Source: Rhizobiaceae bacterium (GTDB lineage: Bacteria; Pseudomonadota; Alphaproteobacteria; Rhizobiales; Rhizobiaceae). From it: 64,000 nucleotides of DNA. The position numbers were made by a program, and so were the translations under genes. Shown in pieces: positions 16,754 through 26,326 of this stretch; the first letter of the stretch is position 1, and each line of letters opens with the position of its first letter. The stretch lies in assembly GCA_023953845.1 (NCBI GenBank), contig JAMLJC010000002.1:124001-188000 (forward strand). The letters run 5' to 3'. A model generated the notes under the pieces. The model searched no databases. It was not told the origin of the DNA and saw only the letters and a program-made list of their open reading frames with translations.

Positions 16754-19609
16754 CTATATCTCCTGCCGCGTGTTCGACGGATCGAAGAAGGCATGGCCGA
16801 CGACGGGAGCTTTCACAATCCGCCCGTTGCGGCATTTGACGCTTACAACGCTGCCGGAACTGGCATCGTCGATGTGAACATAGGCGAGGGCGATATAGCG
16901 ACCGACGGTCGGCGAGAAGCCGATCGAGGTGATCTGCCCGACTGGAGCATCACTGCGCAGCACGAGGCAGCTCTCGCCGGGAATATCGTCGGCGCCTTCC
17001 GCAAACTGCAGGCCCACGAGCTTGCGTTTCTGCCCAAGCCGCGCGCGCATTTCGATGGAGCGCTTGCCGACGAAGAACGGCTTCTTCCTGGAAACCGCCC
17101 AGCCGAAACCGAGTTCGTCCGGCGTGGTGATCGCGTCGGTATCCTGGCCGATCAGGATATGGCCCTTTTCGAGCCGCAACATGCGTGAGGCTTCCAGCCC
17201 GTAGGGCCGCAGACCGTGTAGCTGCCCGGCTGCCATGACCGCATCCCACAGCGCCGAAGCATAGCTGGAAGGACAGTGCAGTTCGTAGCTGAGCTCACCG
17301 GTGAAGCCGATACGCATGATCCGTACAGGAACGCCGGCAACGATGCCTTCGCGGCCTGCGAGGTACGGAAATGCCTCGCGGTCGAAATCGATGTCGCTCT
17401 CCAGCGCCTGAAGAACCAGCCGGGCCTTCGGACCGGTGAGGTTGATGCCGGAGAACGCGCCCGTCAGGTTGAGCACGTCGATCCTGAGGCGCCATTGCGC
17501 GTTCCAGAACAGCATATCCGCATAGACCCGGGCGCCCGCGCCCGTGGTCGCGGTGACGTAGAAACGATCTTCCGCCAGGCGATAGGCGACGCCGTCGTCG
17601 ACGACCGAGCCCATCTCGTTGAGCATCAGGCAGTAGCGGACGCGACCGACCGGCTGGTTGGCGTGCGCCATCGTATAGAGGCGATCGAGAAATTCTCCGG
17701 CATCCGGCCCCCGCACTTCCAGCTTGCCGAGCGTCGAGACGTCGAGCAGGCCGACGCCCTGCCGGACGGCCGTGATCTCATCGCGGACGATCCTGCTCAT
17801 ATCGGCGGGATCGCCATAGAAATAGGGTCGCCACCATGCGCCGATAGGCTTCATCGCGCCATTGAGCGCAAGGTGCCGCGCGTGCAGTGCGGTGCGGCGC
17901 TCAAGCTGCTCGTGATGGCCGGCAAGGACGCCAAGCGTCTCGGGTCCGACGGGAGGGCGGGCGGTAGTGATGCCGACGTCGCCGACTGCGCGTCCTGTCG
18001 CCTCCGCCACGATCCGCGCGGTCGCGAACGCCGAATGCCGGCCTTGGCTCGGCCCCATGCCGACCGTCGTGAAGCGCTTGACGAGCTCGATCTCGCGATA
18101 ACCCTCCTTGACGGCGTTCTGAAGGTCCTTGACCTGCAGGTCCTCATCGAAATCGACGAAGTCGCGCCCCCTAGGATGCGCCTCGACTGGCTGAACATAG
18201 CGGGGGCGCGGCGCTGCGGGCTCGGGGTCCGGCTCGGATTCGACGGCATGGCCGAGCTGCGCAAGTGCAGCCCTGGCAGCGCGACGACCATCCGCGATGG
18301 TAGCGCCGAGTTCGTCATGACCGGCGACACCGCCTGCCAAGCGGACAGATTCATCGGGAATTGCAAGCGTCATTGCGCCGGTGGTGTTGTCGTATCCGAC
18401 CTTCGCGCCGGCCTGACAGGGAAGCTGCCAAGCAGGCACCTGACCGATCGAGACTGCCAGAAGATCGCAGTCGATCCAACGTCCGCCGATACGAACACCG
18501 GAGAGGTGCCTGTTGCCTTTGACCCCTCTGGCCTCTTCGACCGTCGCGCCGCGCTCGACGGCCATCCCTTTCGATCGCAGCTCCGCTTCGAGCGGACTGG
18601 CCTCGCCGATGCCCCTCGGGTCGGCGACCAGCGCAATCGCTACGCCCGCGTCGGCCAGATCGAGCGCAACACGGTAGCCGTCGTCATCGGCTGCAAGCAC
18701 GACGGCCTTGCTGCCTGGCCGCACGCCGTAATGGCGGATCAGGCGCTGCACCGCGCTGCCCAGCATGATGCCCGGCAGGTCATTGTTGCGGAAGACGACC
18801 GGCTGTTCGATGGACCCGGTGGCGAGGATCACCTCGCTGGCGCGGGTTCGATAGAGACAATCGCCCCGGATCAGCGGCAGCCAGTTGTCCTCGTACCATC
18901 CGTTGCAGATGGCGCCGGTCAATACGCGCAGGTTCGGCAACGAGGCGAGACGAGACGACAGGTCGGAAAGCGTCGCAGGATCATGGCGGCCGTATGTCAG
19001 CGAACCGCCGATCTCCGGGTTTTCGTCGCAGAGCACGACATCCGCGCCGGCTTCGGCGGCGGTGATGGCGGCGGCGAGCCCGGCCGGCCCGCCGCCGACG
19101 ACCAGCACGTCGCAGTGCAGATGCGATCTGTCGAAATGGCGATGCGGGGCTGTCGTATCCACCACGCCGAGCCCGGCCTTGCGGCGGATCATCGGTTCCC
19201 AGAATTTGAGCCAGCTATCGCGGCGCGGACCGATGAAGGTGCGGTAGTAGAAGCCGACCGGCAGAAAGCGGCCCAGCCTGTCGATGATTGCGTCGCGATC
19301 GCGTTCAAGCGAGCCGTTGACGTTTTGCGCGGTGACCCGCATGCCTTCCCGGATCGGCGTGCGGTCGGCCGCGACATTCGGCTCCGACGGCAACTGGACG
19401 AGCGTATTGGCCTCAGCCGCAGCCATGCTGAGAACGCCGCGCGGACGATGGTATTTGAAGGAGCGGGAGAGCAACCATTGCCCTGCTCCGGCAAGCGCGC
19501 TGGCGATGCAGTCCCCTTCGTAGCCTTCAAATGGCTTGCCCTCGAAGGTGAAGCGAATGCGGCGCCTGCGATCGATCCGGCTTCCGTATGGCTCTGGCAG
19601 TCTATTCAT
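16754..19609 (-). CDS. soxA: Sarcosine oxidase alpha subunit (SoxA), locus 2
   Basis: 951 aa. The N-terminal segment has RSFKYHRPRGVLSM, the Rossmann site is CDVLVVGGGPAGLAAAI, and the C-terminal GcvT-like domain starts near VGLLDVSTLGKLEV. Compared with locus 1 it is about 30 residues shorter and clearly diverged. ATG 19609 overlaps soxD2 by 8 bp. It is part of a second complete heterotetramer that probably acts on a different N-methyl amine. Confidence 0.9.
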   Translation of the reverse strand: MNRLPEPYGSRIDRRRRIRFTFEGKPFEGYEGDCIASALAGAGQWLLSRSFKYHRPRGVLSMAAAEANTLVQLPSEPNVAADRTPIREGMRVTAQNVNGSLERDRDAIIDRLGRFLPVGFYYRTFIGPRRDSWLKFWEPMIRRKAGLGVVDTTAPHRHFDRSHLHCDVLVVGGGPAGLAAAITAAEAGADVVLCDENPEIGGSLTYGRHDPATLSDLSSRLASLPNLRVLTGAICNGWYEDNWLPLIRGDCLYRTRASEVILATGSIEQPVVFRNNDLPGIMLGSAVQRLIRHYGVRPGSKAVVLAADDDGYRVALDLADAGVAIALVADPRGIGEASPLEAELRSKGMAVERGATVEEARGVKGNRHLSGVRIGGRWIDCDLLAVSIGQVPAWQLPCQAGAKVGYDNTTGAMTLAIPDESVRLAGGVAGHDELGATIADGRRAARAALAQLGHAVESEPDPEPAAPRPRYVQPVEAHPRGRDFVDFDEDLQVKDLQNAVKEGYREIELVKRFTTVGMGPSQGRHSAFATARIVAEATGRAVGDVGITTARPPVGPETLGVLAGHHEQLERRTALHARHLALNGAMKPIGAWWRPYFYGDPADMSRIVRDEITAVRQGVGLLDVSTLGKLEVRGPDAGEFLDRLYTMAHANQPVGRVRYCLMLNEMGSVVDDGVAYRLAEDRFYVTATTGAGARVYADMLFWNAQWRLRIDVLNLTGAFSGINLTGPKARLVLQALESDIDFDREAFPYLAGREGIVAGVPVRIMRIGFTGELSYELHCPSSYASALWDAVMAAGQLHGLRPYGLEASRMLRLEKGHILIGQDTDAITTPDELGFGWAVSRKKPFFVGKRSIEMRARLGQKRKLVGLQFAEGADDIPGESCLVLRSDAPVGQITSIGFSPTVGRYIALAYVHIDDASSGSVVSVKCRNGRIVKAPVVGHAFFDPSNTRQEI

Positions 19610-19871
19610 GACCGCCGGCGCGTCCCGATGCCTCGAAGGTACGGATGATTTCGTTGGTCACGAGATCGCGTTCGGCGAGGAAGAAGAAGTTGCTCGGCAC
19701 ATGCCGCCACCACTCGACCACCGTGCCTTTGCGATTCTCGGCTCGGAAGAGATGTCGCGACCACTCGGCGTCGGCGGTATCGTCAGGTTCGGGCGTATCG
19801 CGCACTGGACCGAACGACTGGAACTCGTCGATGTTGCGTGGGCCGTTCATGGGGCAGGTGAGCAGCTTCAT
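19602..19871 (-). CDS. soxD: Sarcosine oxidase delta subunit (SoxD), locus 2
   Basis: 89 aa starting at ATG 19871 (MKLLTCPMNGPRNIDEF). Later blocks (EWWRHVPSNFFFLAERDL) are typical of SoxD. The zinc motif is altered: CPMNGPR replaces the usual CPxCGxR, so one cysteine ligand is missing. Position between soxB2 and soxA2 confirms identity. Confidence 0.85.
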   Translation of the reverse strand: MKLLTCPMNGPRNIDEFQSFGPVRDTPEPDDTADAEWSRHLFRAENRKGTVVEWWRHVPSNFFFLAERDLVTNEIIRTFEASGRAGGHE

Positions 19872-19873
19872 GA

Positions 19874-21115
19874 TCAGTGGCTTGCGGCGGTCGCGCCCAT
19901 TTCGTTGAGCAACTGGAAGGTTTCGAACCGTTCGAGCGCGAAGGGCTTGAGGATGTCGGGCACGCGGCCATCGGCAATCGTCTCGGCCATGCGCTTGCCG
20001 GCAACGGGCGTGGCCTTGAAACCCCAGGTTCCCCATCCGCAGTCGAGCCACAGATTGGCGAGGGGACTCGCGCCCATGATCGGGCTGTAGTCGGGCGTCA
20101 TGTCGGTGATGCCGGCCCATTGCCGGAGCAGCTTGACGCCCTGCAGGAACGGGAAGAGGTGCACGGCGCCTTCGGCCAGATGCTCCTTCATGTCGAGGGT
20201 CGAGCGCGTGGAGTAGAGCTGGTAGGGGTCCGAGCCGCCACCGATGACGATCTCGCCGCGCGAGGACTGGACAAGGTAGGTGTGGAGGGAGACGGACGAG
20301 ACCAGCGTGTCAAGCCAGGGCTTGAGAGGCTGCGTCACCATCGCCTGAAGCGGGTAGCAGCGGATCGGAAGCTCGACGCCCGCCATCAGCGCCACGTCGT
20401 AGTTCATGCCGCCGGTGGCGATCAGTACCTGACCGGCGGCGATGCGCCCCCTGTTGGTGTTGACCGCCTGAATGCGGTCGCCGGCGACCTCGAAACCTTC
20501 GACCTCGGTGCGCTGATGGATCTCGACGCCGCGCCGTGCCGCCTGTGCGGCATAACCCCAGGCGACCGCGTCGTGACGCGCGGTTCCTCCATCGGCATGC
20601 CAAAGGCCACCGATGATTTCGAGCTGGCCGCCATAGTCCATGTTGAGAAGCGGAACGATCTTCTCGACACCCTTCTGGTCGACCACTTCGATGCGCGTTC
20701 CCAGATGCTTGCCCATCTCGGCGCGTGTGTGAAAACTGCGCAGCGTCGTTTCCGTGTGGGCGAGCGTGAGCTGGCCGCGCTGGGAGAACATGACGTTGAA
20801 GTCGAGCTCTTCGGAGAGGCGTTCGAACAGCGCCACGCCTTCCTTGTAGAAAGCGATGCCTTCCGGCGTAATGTAGTTCGACCGGATCGTCGTGGTGTTG
20901 CGCGCTGTGTTTCCGCCGGCGAGATAGCCCTTTTCAAGCACCGCCACGTTGCGGATGCCGTGATACCTCGCAAGGTGATACGCGCAGGAGAGCCCATGTC
21001 CGCCGCCACCGACGATGACGACGTCGTAGGCGGGGCGCAGGTCGGGCGTCGCCGGGATGTCGCCGCTCACCGGATAGTCCCGGCTGAGGCCGTATTTCAG
21101 CAGCTTGAAAGGCAT
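19874..21115 (-). CDS. soxB: Sarcosine oxidase beta subunit (SoxB), locus 2
   Basis: 413 aa. FAD site YDVVIVGGGGHGLSCAYHLA near residue 30 and covalent-FMN histidine in GTARHDAVAWGYA. Closely similar to SoxB of locus 1 across the FAD site and the MFSQRGQ region. First gene of the minus-strand operon soxBDAG-dapA-like-dehydrogenase. It faces the LysR gene across a 354-bp divergent region. Confidence 0.92.
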   Translation of the reverse strand: MPFKLLKYGLSRDYPVSGDIPATPDLRPAYDVVIVGGGGHGLSCAYHLARYHGIRNVAVLEKGYLAGGNTARNTTTIRSNYITPEGIAFYKEGVALFERLSEELDFNVMFSQRGQLTLAHTETTLRSFHTRAEMGKHLGTRIEVVDQKGVEKIVPLLNMDYGGQLEIIGGLWHADGGTARHDAVAWGYAAQAARRGVEIHQRTEVEGFEVAGDRIQAVNTNRGRIAAGQVLIATGGMNYDVALMAGVELPIRCYPLQAMVTQPLKPWLDTLVSSVSLHTYLVQSSRGEIVIGGGSDPYQLYSTRSTLDMKEHLAEGAVHLFPFLQGVKLLRQWAGITDMTPDYSPIMGASPLANLWLDCGWGTWGFKATPVAGKRMAETIADGRVPDILKPFALERFETFQLLNEMGATAASH

Positions 21116-21469
21116 CCGGGACTCTACCGCCGTTCCGGATGCGGCGCGGCGACCGCGAAGAGGGCACGTTTCATGCTGACCCGGCGACCGTTTTTCCTCG
21201 TACCGGGGAAGACCAACGCCGGACGGCGCAGTTCAAGATAAGCGAGGCGAATGGCCATGTCCGCACGCACATCAGGCCTTTCATGCCGATGAGGCGATAC
21301 CGCCACTTGCTTGTCTCCATCTGCTGCCACGACATGATTAATTTGGCCCAATGGCGCATTCACGCAATTAGTTTAGCGGCTTTGGCCAAAAATATCGCTG
21401 CCACGAGGGTTGCGGCGATTGAAGGCGGGCAGATCCCTGTTCTACCAATGGCCATCGCAGGAGCAGGAG
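21116..21469. promoter_or_regulatory. Divergent regulatory region between soxB2 and LysR, paired TTGGCC palindromes
   Basis: 354 bp without a supported gene. The portion near 21340-21390 holds ATTTGGCCCAAT (21341-21352) and the perfect palindrome TTTGGCCAAA (21381-21390), centred 39 bp apart (about four helical turns). This arrangement fits a LysR-type recognition/activation site pair. Small open frames on the minus strand here have no recognisable similarity. Confidence 0.5.
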
Positions 21470-22360
21470 ATGAAACCGCCAGCACCCTTGAACTATGTCA
21501 GATCCTTCGAATGCGCCGCCCGCCACCTGAGCTTCACGGCGGCCGCGAAGGAACTGGGCTATACGCAGGCTGCAGTCAGCACGCATGTGCGCGCGCTGGA
21601 GCATTATATCGGCCGGCAGCTCTTCATACGGTATCCGCGCAGCCTCAAGCTGACCGAGATGGGCGAGGCGTTCCTGCCGACGCTGCGCCAGGCGCTCGAT
21701 CTGATCGACCAGGCGACAGAAGCGGTCGTGACCTCGTCGCGCAAGCGCACTGTGGTCGTCTCCTGTCCGATGAGCCTTGCCGAAAACTGGATGGCCGGCT
21801 GCATCGCGGCGTTTCGAAAAGACCATCCCGAAATCGAAGTCGTTCTCCACGGCACGATCTGGGAGGATCTCAGCGAGCAGATCGCCGACATCACCATCTC
21901 GACGCGGCGCTTCGACGACCGTCCGCCCGACGGAGTCCCGCTCTGGAACGAGGAGCTTGTCCTGCTTTGCGCGCCGGCCTTGCTGGAAGGCAGGAACGCC
22001 GTGAAGGAGCCCGGGGACATATTCAAGGTGGACTGGATCTTCGTCCACGGCCGTCAGGAATACTGGCAGTGCGTGACGACCGAACTCGGCCTCGATATGG
22101 CCGACTACGACAAGGGCCTGTCGACCAACGCGTCCAATATCGCGCTCGAGCTGGCGGCCATGGGGGCCGGCCTTGTTGCGACCCAGCGCTCGCTCGCACG
22201 GATTTTTCTGCAGCGCGGCCTGCTTGTCGAACCGTTTCCGGTTCGCACGGCAAGTCCATGGAATTATTACCTTACGGAAACCCAGCTCTCGAAGGGCAAT
22301 GTGGTGCGCACGGTGCGGGAGTGGATTCTCTCGCGAGCGGCGATCGACAGTGCCGGGTAG
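21470..22360 (+). CDS. LysR-family regulator, GcvA-like
   Basis: 296 aa. The N-terminal helix-turn-helix (YVRSFECAARHLSFTAAAKELGY... then TQAAVSTHVRALE) is of the GcvA subtype, which typically controls glycine/C1 genes. The C-terminal part is a periplasmic-binding-like effector domain. ATG 21470 follows AGGAGCAGGAG. It is divergent from soxB2, so it probably activates the second sarcosine-oxidase operon and autoregulates. Confidence 0.85.
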   Translation: MKPPAPLNYVRSFECAARHLSFTAAAKELGYTQAAVSTHVRALEHYIGRQLFIRYPRSLKLTEMGEAFLPTLRQALDLIDQATEAVVTSSRKRTVVVSCPMSLAENWMAGCIAAFRKDHPEIEVVLHGTIWEDLSEQIADITISTRRFDDRPPDGVPLWNEELVLLCAPALLEGRNAVKEPGDIFKVDWIFVHGRQEYWQCVTTELGLDMADYDKGLSTNASNIALELAAMGAGLVATQRSLARIFLQRGLLVEPFPVRTASPWNYYLTETQLSKGNVVRTVREWILSRAAIDSAG

Positions 22361-23942
22361 GTCATGGTCGTGAGAGGAACGAGAAGAATCGGGCCGTCAA
22401 TGCCCCCGTTTTATTTGAGAGATTGCATCGACCACAACTCTTCCGGCGGTTTGGCGTCATCATTAACATGAGGGAAATCGGCTAACTTCGGCAGCAGTGC
22501 TGACCACGGACCGCAGACAGTCACCGGCCAAAGGACACTTTCTCGACATGCGCACCCATGCACAAGCCGTGGTCATCGGCGGCGGCCTGATCGGCTGCTC
22601 GATCCTCTACCATCTTGCCAAGCTTGGCTGGACGGATGTGGTGCTGCTCGAACGAGACGAACTGACCTCGGGCTCGACATGGCACGCGGCGGCCAACATC
22701 CATGGGCTGCACGACAATACCAACATCAGCCGGCTGCAGCACTACACCATGGCGCTGTACAAGGAGCTGCAGACGGAGACCGGCCAGGATTGCGGCATCT
22801 TCCAGCCGGGTTCGCTCTATCTCGCCCAGACCGAGGCCCGCGAGCACCAGCTTCGGCTGCAAGAGGCCAAGGCGCGCCGCTACAAGATGAACTTCTACGA
22901 GATCGGCCGGCAGGAGGCGGAGAAGCTGCACCCGCTTGTCGATTTCGACGGCATCCGCTGCATCATGTACGAGCCGGAGGGCGGAAATGTCGATCCGTCT
23001 GGCGTGACAGCCGCCTACGCTGCGGGAGCGCGCCAGCGCGGCGCCGAAATCCACCGCTTCACGCCGGCGACCGCCACCGAGGCTCAGCCGGACGGAAGCT
23101 GGATCGTGCGCACGCCGAAAGGCGACATCCATACACGTTGGGTGGTCAATGCCGGCGGCCTGTGGGGACGCGAGGTCGCCGCAATGGCGGGGCTGGAGCT
23201 GCCGCTCATTCCTACCGAGCACCAGTACTTCGTGACCGAGACCATTCCCGAAATCGCGAGCCTCGGGAGACGCCTGCCGTCGGTCGCCGATCGGGACGGA
23301 GAGTATTACCTTCGTCAGGAAGGACTCGGCCTGCTGATCGGCGCCTATGAGCGCAACATGAGGTTCTGGGCCGAGGACGGCACGCCGCAGGATTTCGGCC
23401 ACGAGCTGTTTCCGGACGATCTGGAGCGCATCGAGGAGAACATGCTGCGGGCCATAGCGCGCGTGCCGGCCGTGGGTGCGGCCGGCATCAAGCGGGTCAT
23501 CAATGGTCCGATGATCTGGTCGCCGGACAGTGCGGTGCTGTTCGGGCCGGCGCCGGAGCTGAGCAACTATTTCTGCTGCAACGGCATCATTCCGGGCTTC
23601 TCGCAGTCGGGCGGCATGGGCAAGCTCGCCGCGGAATGGATGATCGAGGGCGAGCCGTCGCTCGACATGTTCGGCTGGGACATGGCGCGCTTCGGCCACT
23701 GGACGGGCAAGGCCTTCACCAGGGCGCGCGTGCAGGACCAGTACAGCCACCGCTTCAAGATCCATTTCCCCAACGAGGAGCGCGCGGCCGGCCGGCCGGT
23801 GCGCACGCGGCCGGCCTATGAGATGCAGAAGGAGATCGGGGCGGTGTTCGGCCTCAATTTCGGCTGGGAGCATCCGCTCTGGTTCGCCGCCGAGGGTGAG
23901 CCACGCGAGGAAACGGTGGGCTTCACCCGCCAGAACTGATGA

Positions 23943-23954
23943 TGTGGACGGCCC
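23943..23954 (+). repeat. Left subterminal inverted repeat of the IS1111-type element
   Basis: TGTGGACGGCCC, exact reverse complement of 25274-25285. Confidence 0.88.
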
Positions 23955-24015
23955 TCCGAACCCGTCGCGCGAGATGCTAAGATCATTCTGCGCAACTCAG
24001 AGAAGGAACCGTGTC

Positions 24016-25038
24016 ATGACTTTCGAGAAGATCACTGTCGTCGGCCTGGATCTGGCCAAGAACGTGTTTCAAGTTCATGCTATCGATGACGTCGGCAATG
24101 TTATTGTCCGGCGGCAGCTTCGCCGAAATCAGCTCCTGCATTTCTTCGAGCAGTTGCCACCCTGCCTCGTCGGCATGGAAGCTTGTTCGACTTCACATTA
24201 CTGGGCGAGGGAACTCGGTGCCTTGGGCTTCGATGTGAAGCTTATGCCTCCGGTATATGTAAAGCCGTATGTGAAGCGCGGGAAAAACGATGCAGCAGAT
24301 GCCGAAGCGATTTGCGAGGCAGTCACCCGTCCAACCATGCGCTTCGTACCGGTGAAAAATTGCGAGCGTCAGGCTCTTCTTATGCAGCACAAGACCCGAG
24401 ATCTTTTTGTGCGGCAGAGAACGGCTCTGATCAACGCACTCCGAGGCCATTTGGCCGAATTCGGTATCATCACGCCTCAAGGAAAGTTCGGGCTGAAAGC
24501 TGCTCTCGAAGCCTTACACGTCGCGAAAGACCATCTTCCTGAACCGTCGTGGCAACCCTTCAAGCACATTCAGATGCAGCTAGAAGAGCTGAGCAATAAG
24601 ATCGCCGAGCTTGATCGCACCATAATGCAGTGGTGCCGGGACCAAGCTGCCGCTCGGAGGCTGATGACCATCCCAGGCGTCGGCTTTCTCACGGCGGCCG
24701 CAATCGCGGCTTCGGTTGGGAATGCCGAGGAATTCAAATCAGCGCGACAGTTCGCGGCTTGGCTTGGCTTAACGCCGCGACAAAATAGTAGTGGCGGAAA
24801 GGAGAGGCTAGGGCGGATCAGCAAGCAGGGCGATCGGACAATCCGACGATTGCTGGTAGTCGGCGCCACTGCCGTCATACGACGAGCGCGCATTGATGCT
24901 CCATCATTCCCGTGGATCGCGAAGCTCTTGCAGCGCAAACCGGCACGCATGGTGTCGGTAGCGATCGCCAACAAGACCGCCCGCGTCGCGTGGGCTCTTC
25001 TGAGAAGAGAGGAGACTTACCGGCACGCAGCCGTTTGA
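24016..25038 (+). CDS. IS110/IS1111-family transposase
   Basis: 340 aa. N-terminal RuvC-like DEDD domain: Asp in VVGLDLAKNVFQVH, Glu in GMEACSTSHYWAREL, Asp pair in KNDAADAEAI. C-terminal Transposase_20 domain: IPGVGFLTAAAIAASVG and the serine motif TPRQNSSGGKERLGRISK, with GDRTIRRLLVVGA following. It looks full length and intact, so the element may still be mobile. ATG 24016 follows AGAAGGAAC. Confidence 0.93.
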   Translation: MTFEKITVVGLDLAKNVFQVHAIDDVGNVIVRRQLRRNQLLHFFEQLPPCLVGMEACSTSHYWARELGALGFDVKLMPPVYVKPYVKRGKNDAADAEAICEAVTRPTMRFVPVKNCERQALLMQHKTRDLFVRQRTALINALRGHLAEFGIITPQGKFGLKAALEALHVAKDHLPEPSWQPFKHIQMQLEELSNKIAELDRTIMQWCRDQAAARRLMTIPGVGFLTAAAIAASVGNAEEFKSARQFAAWLGLTPRQNSSGGKERLGRISKQGDRTIRRLLVVGATAVIRRARIDAPSFPWIAKLLQRKPARMVSVAIANKTARVAWALLRREETYRHAAV

Positions 25039-25287
25039 AGGAATCCGGCTCGGCAATCGTCGACCGGAGGAATGAAGGACTGAGTAATGATGGCGAACCG
25101 GTTGGACCGGGGATGGAGCAAAGCCTAGGTTCCCCCAGAGCCTTGAGCTCGACAAATTGATTGGCTCTCCATCCGCGGACTTCATCAGGGCCAGTGGCTA
25201 CAATGCCACGATAAAAGGCCGGACACATGACTGAACCTGACCGATCCCATCGATACAGAGTCTTGCATTCCACGGGCCGTCCACACA
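25039..25287 (+). ncRNA. Probable seekRNA/bridge-RNA region of the IS1111-type element
   Basis: 249 bp between transposase stop and right end, without an open frame. In IS1111-group elements the guide RNA is encoded downstream of the transposase, and the short left end (79 bp) agrees with that layout. It contains GAACCGGTTGG (25095-25105), which matches 10 of 11 bases of the target flank GAACCGGTCGG (25294-25304). RNA boundaries are not determined. Confidence 0.45.
25274..25285 (-). repeat. Right subterminal inverted repeat of the IS1111-type element
   Basis: GGGCCGTCCACA, exact reverse complement of 23943-23954; two bases separate it from the restored host codon TGG. Confidence 0.88.
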
Positions 25288-26326
25288 TGGTGGGAACCGG
25301 TCGGCCGCGAGGCACGGATGCTGCGCGAGCGTGCCGGCATCATCGACATCTCCAACTATGCGAAATATGAGGTGAAGGGGCCAGGGGCCGAGGCGTGGCT
25401 CAACGCCCTGCTCGCCAACAGGATGCCGACGGCGGTCGGACGATCCTGCCTGACGCCGCTGATCGGCAAGCGCGGCGGCATCGCCGGCGATTTCACCGTG
25501 ACCAGGCTGGCTGACGAGGAATTCATGGTGATCGGCTCCGGCATGGCGGAGCGCTTCCATCAGCGCTTCTTCAAGGCAGTCCCGCTGCCGGCCGGCACAA
25601 CATTCCGCTCGTTGACCGAGGAACTTTGCGGGTTCAACGTCGCTGGACCGAAGTCGCGCGAACTCTTGCAGCGCCTGACCAATGAGGATCTGTCGACCGA
25701 GGCCTTTCCGTTCATGCGCTCGCGCAGGATTACGGTTGCGGGCGTCGAGGCGGTCGCGCTGCGCGTCTCCTTCACCGGCGATCTTGGCTGGGAACTGCAT
25801 TGCAGGGCTTCGGATCAGGTGGAGCTCTATTCTGCGCTGCTCAAGGCCGGCGAGGAGTTCGGAGCCGGACCGGTAGGCTCGCGTGCGCTGATGTCGCTGC
25901 GCGTCGAGAAGGGCTACGGGAGCTGGAGCAGGGAGTATTCACCCGAATACTGGCCGCAGGAGGTGCACCTCGACAGGCTTATCAAGCTCGACAAGGGTGA
26001 CTTCCTCAACCGCGAGGCCTATCTGGCCGTCGCCGACAAGCCGGCCCGGGACGAGTTCATCATGCTGTCGGTTTCCGCGAAGGATGCGGACGCGACCGGC
26101 GGCGAACCGATCTTCCTGCCGGACGGGACGCCGATCGGTCAGGTTTCATCCGGCGCCTATGGCTACTTCGTTGGTCAGTCGCTGGCGCTCGGCTACATCA
26201 AGGCCGGTTCGGCAAAACCCGGCGACAAGGTCTCCGTAGCCATACTCGGAAGGCCGCACGAAGCCGTATTGCTGAAGGAGCCGCCCTTCGATCCGGAAGG
26301 AAAGCGGCTGCGGGCCTGAACCAAGT

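Larger units (their letters stand above)
23937..25287 (+). mobile_element. IS110-family (IS1111 group) insertion sequence
   Basis: About 1351 bp, in the same orientation as the interrupted gene. 12-bp perfect subterminal inverted repeats lie at 23943-23954 and 25274-25285, a few bases inside the ends, the hallmark of the IS1111 group. One transposase gene is flanked by 79 bp on the left and 249 bp on the right. The boundary is ambiguous by 2 bp (TG on both sides) and there is no longer target duplication, as expected. Recombination is by a DEDD/Ser enzyme guided by a non-coding RNA in this family. Confidence 0.9.
22548..26319 (+). pseudogene. Dimethylglycine dehydrogenase-type gene split by an IS110-family insertion
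   Basis: The 5' part (22548-23936, 463 codons) is an FAD oxidoreductase (AVVIGGGLIGCSILYHL, LTSGSTWHAAANIHG with the His used for covalent FAD in relatives). It ends ...GFTRQN then a TGA created at the insertion. The 3' part (25288-26319) starts in frame with WWEPVGREARMLRERAG and is the GcvT-like folate domain. Removing 23937-25287 joins CAG AAC to TGG TGG and restores 806 aa, normal for DMGDH/sarcosine dehydrogenase. It would have oxidised an N-methyl amino acid and passed C1 to THF. The N-terminal piece may still be translated; full function is presumably lost. GTG 22497 is an alternative start. Confidence 0.9.

Noticed and set aside
17276..19648. 790-codon plus-strand open frame opposite soxA2
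   Set aside because: Shadow of soxA2; no family motif.
21124..21363. 79-codon minus-strand frame upstream of soxB2
   Set aside because: No similarity, lies in the divergent regulatory region with palindromes.
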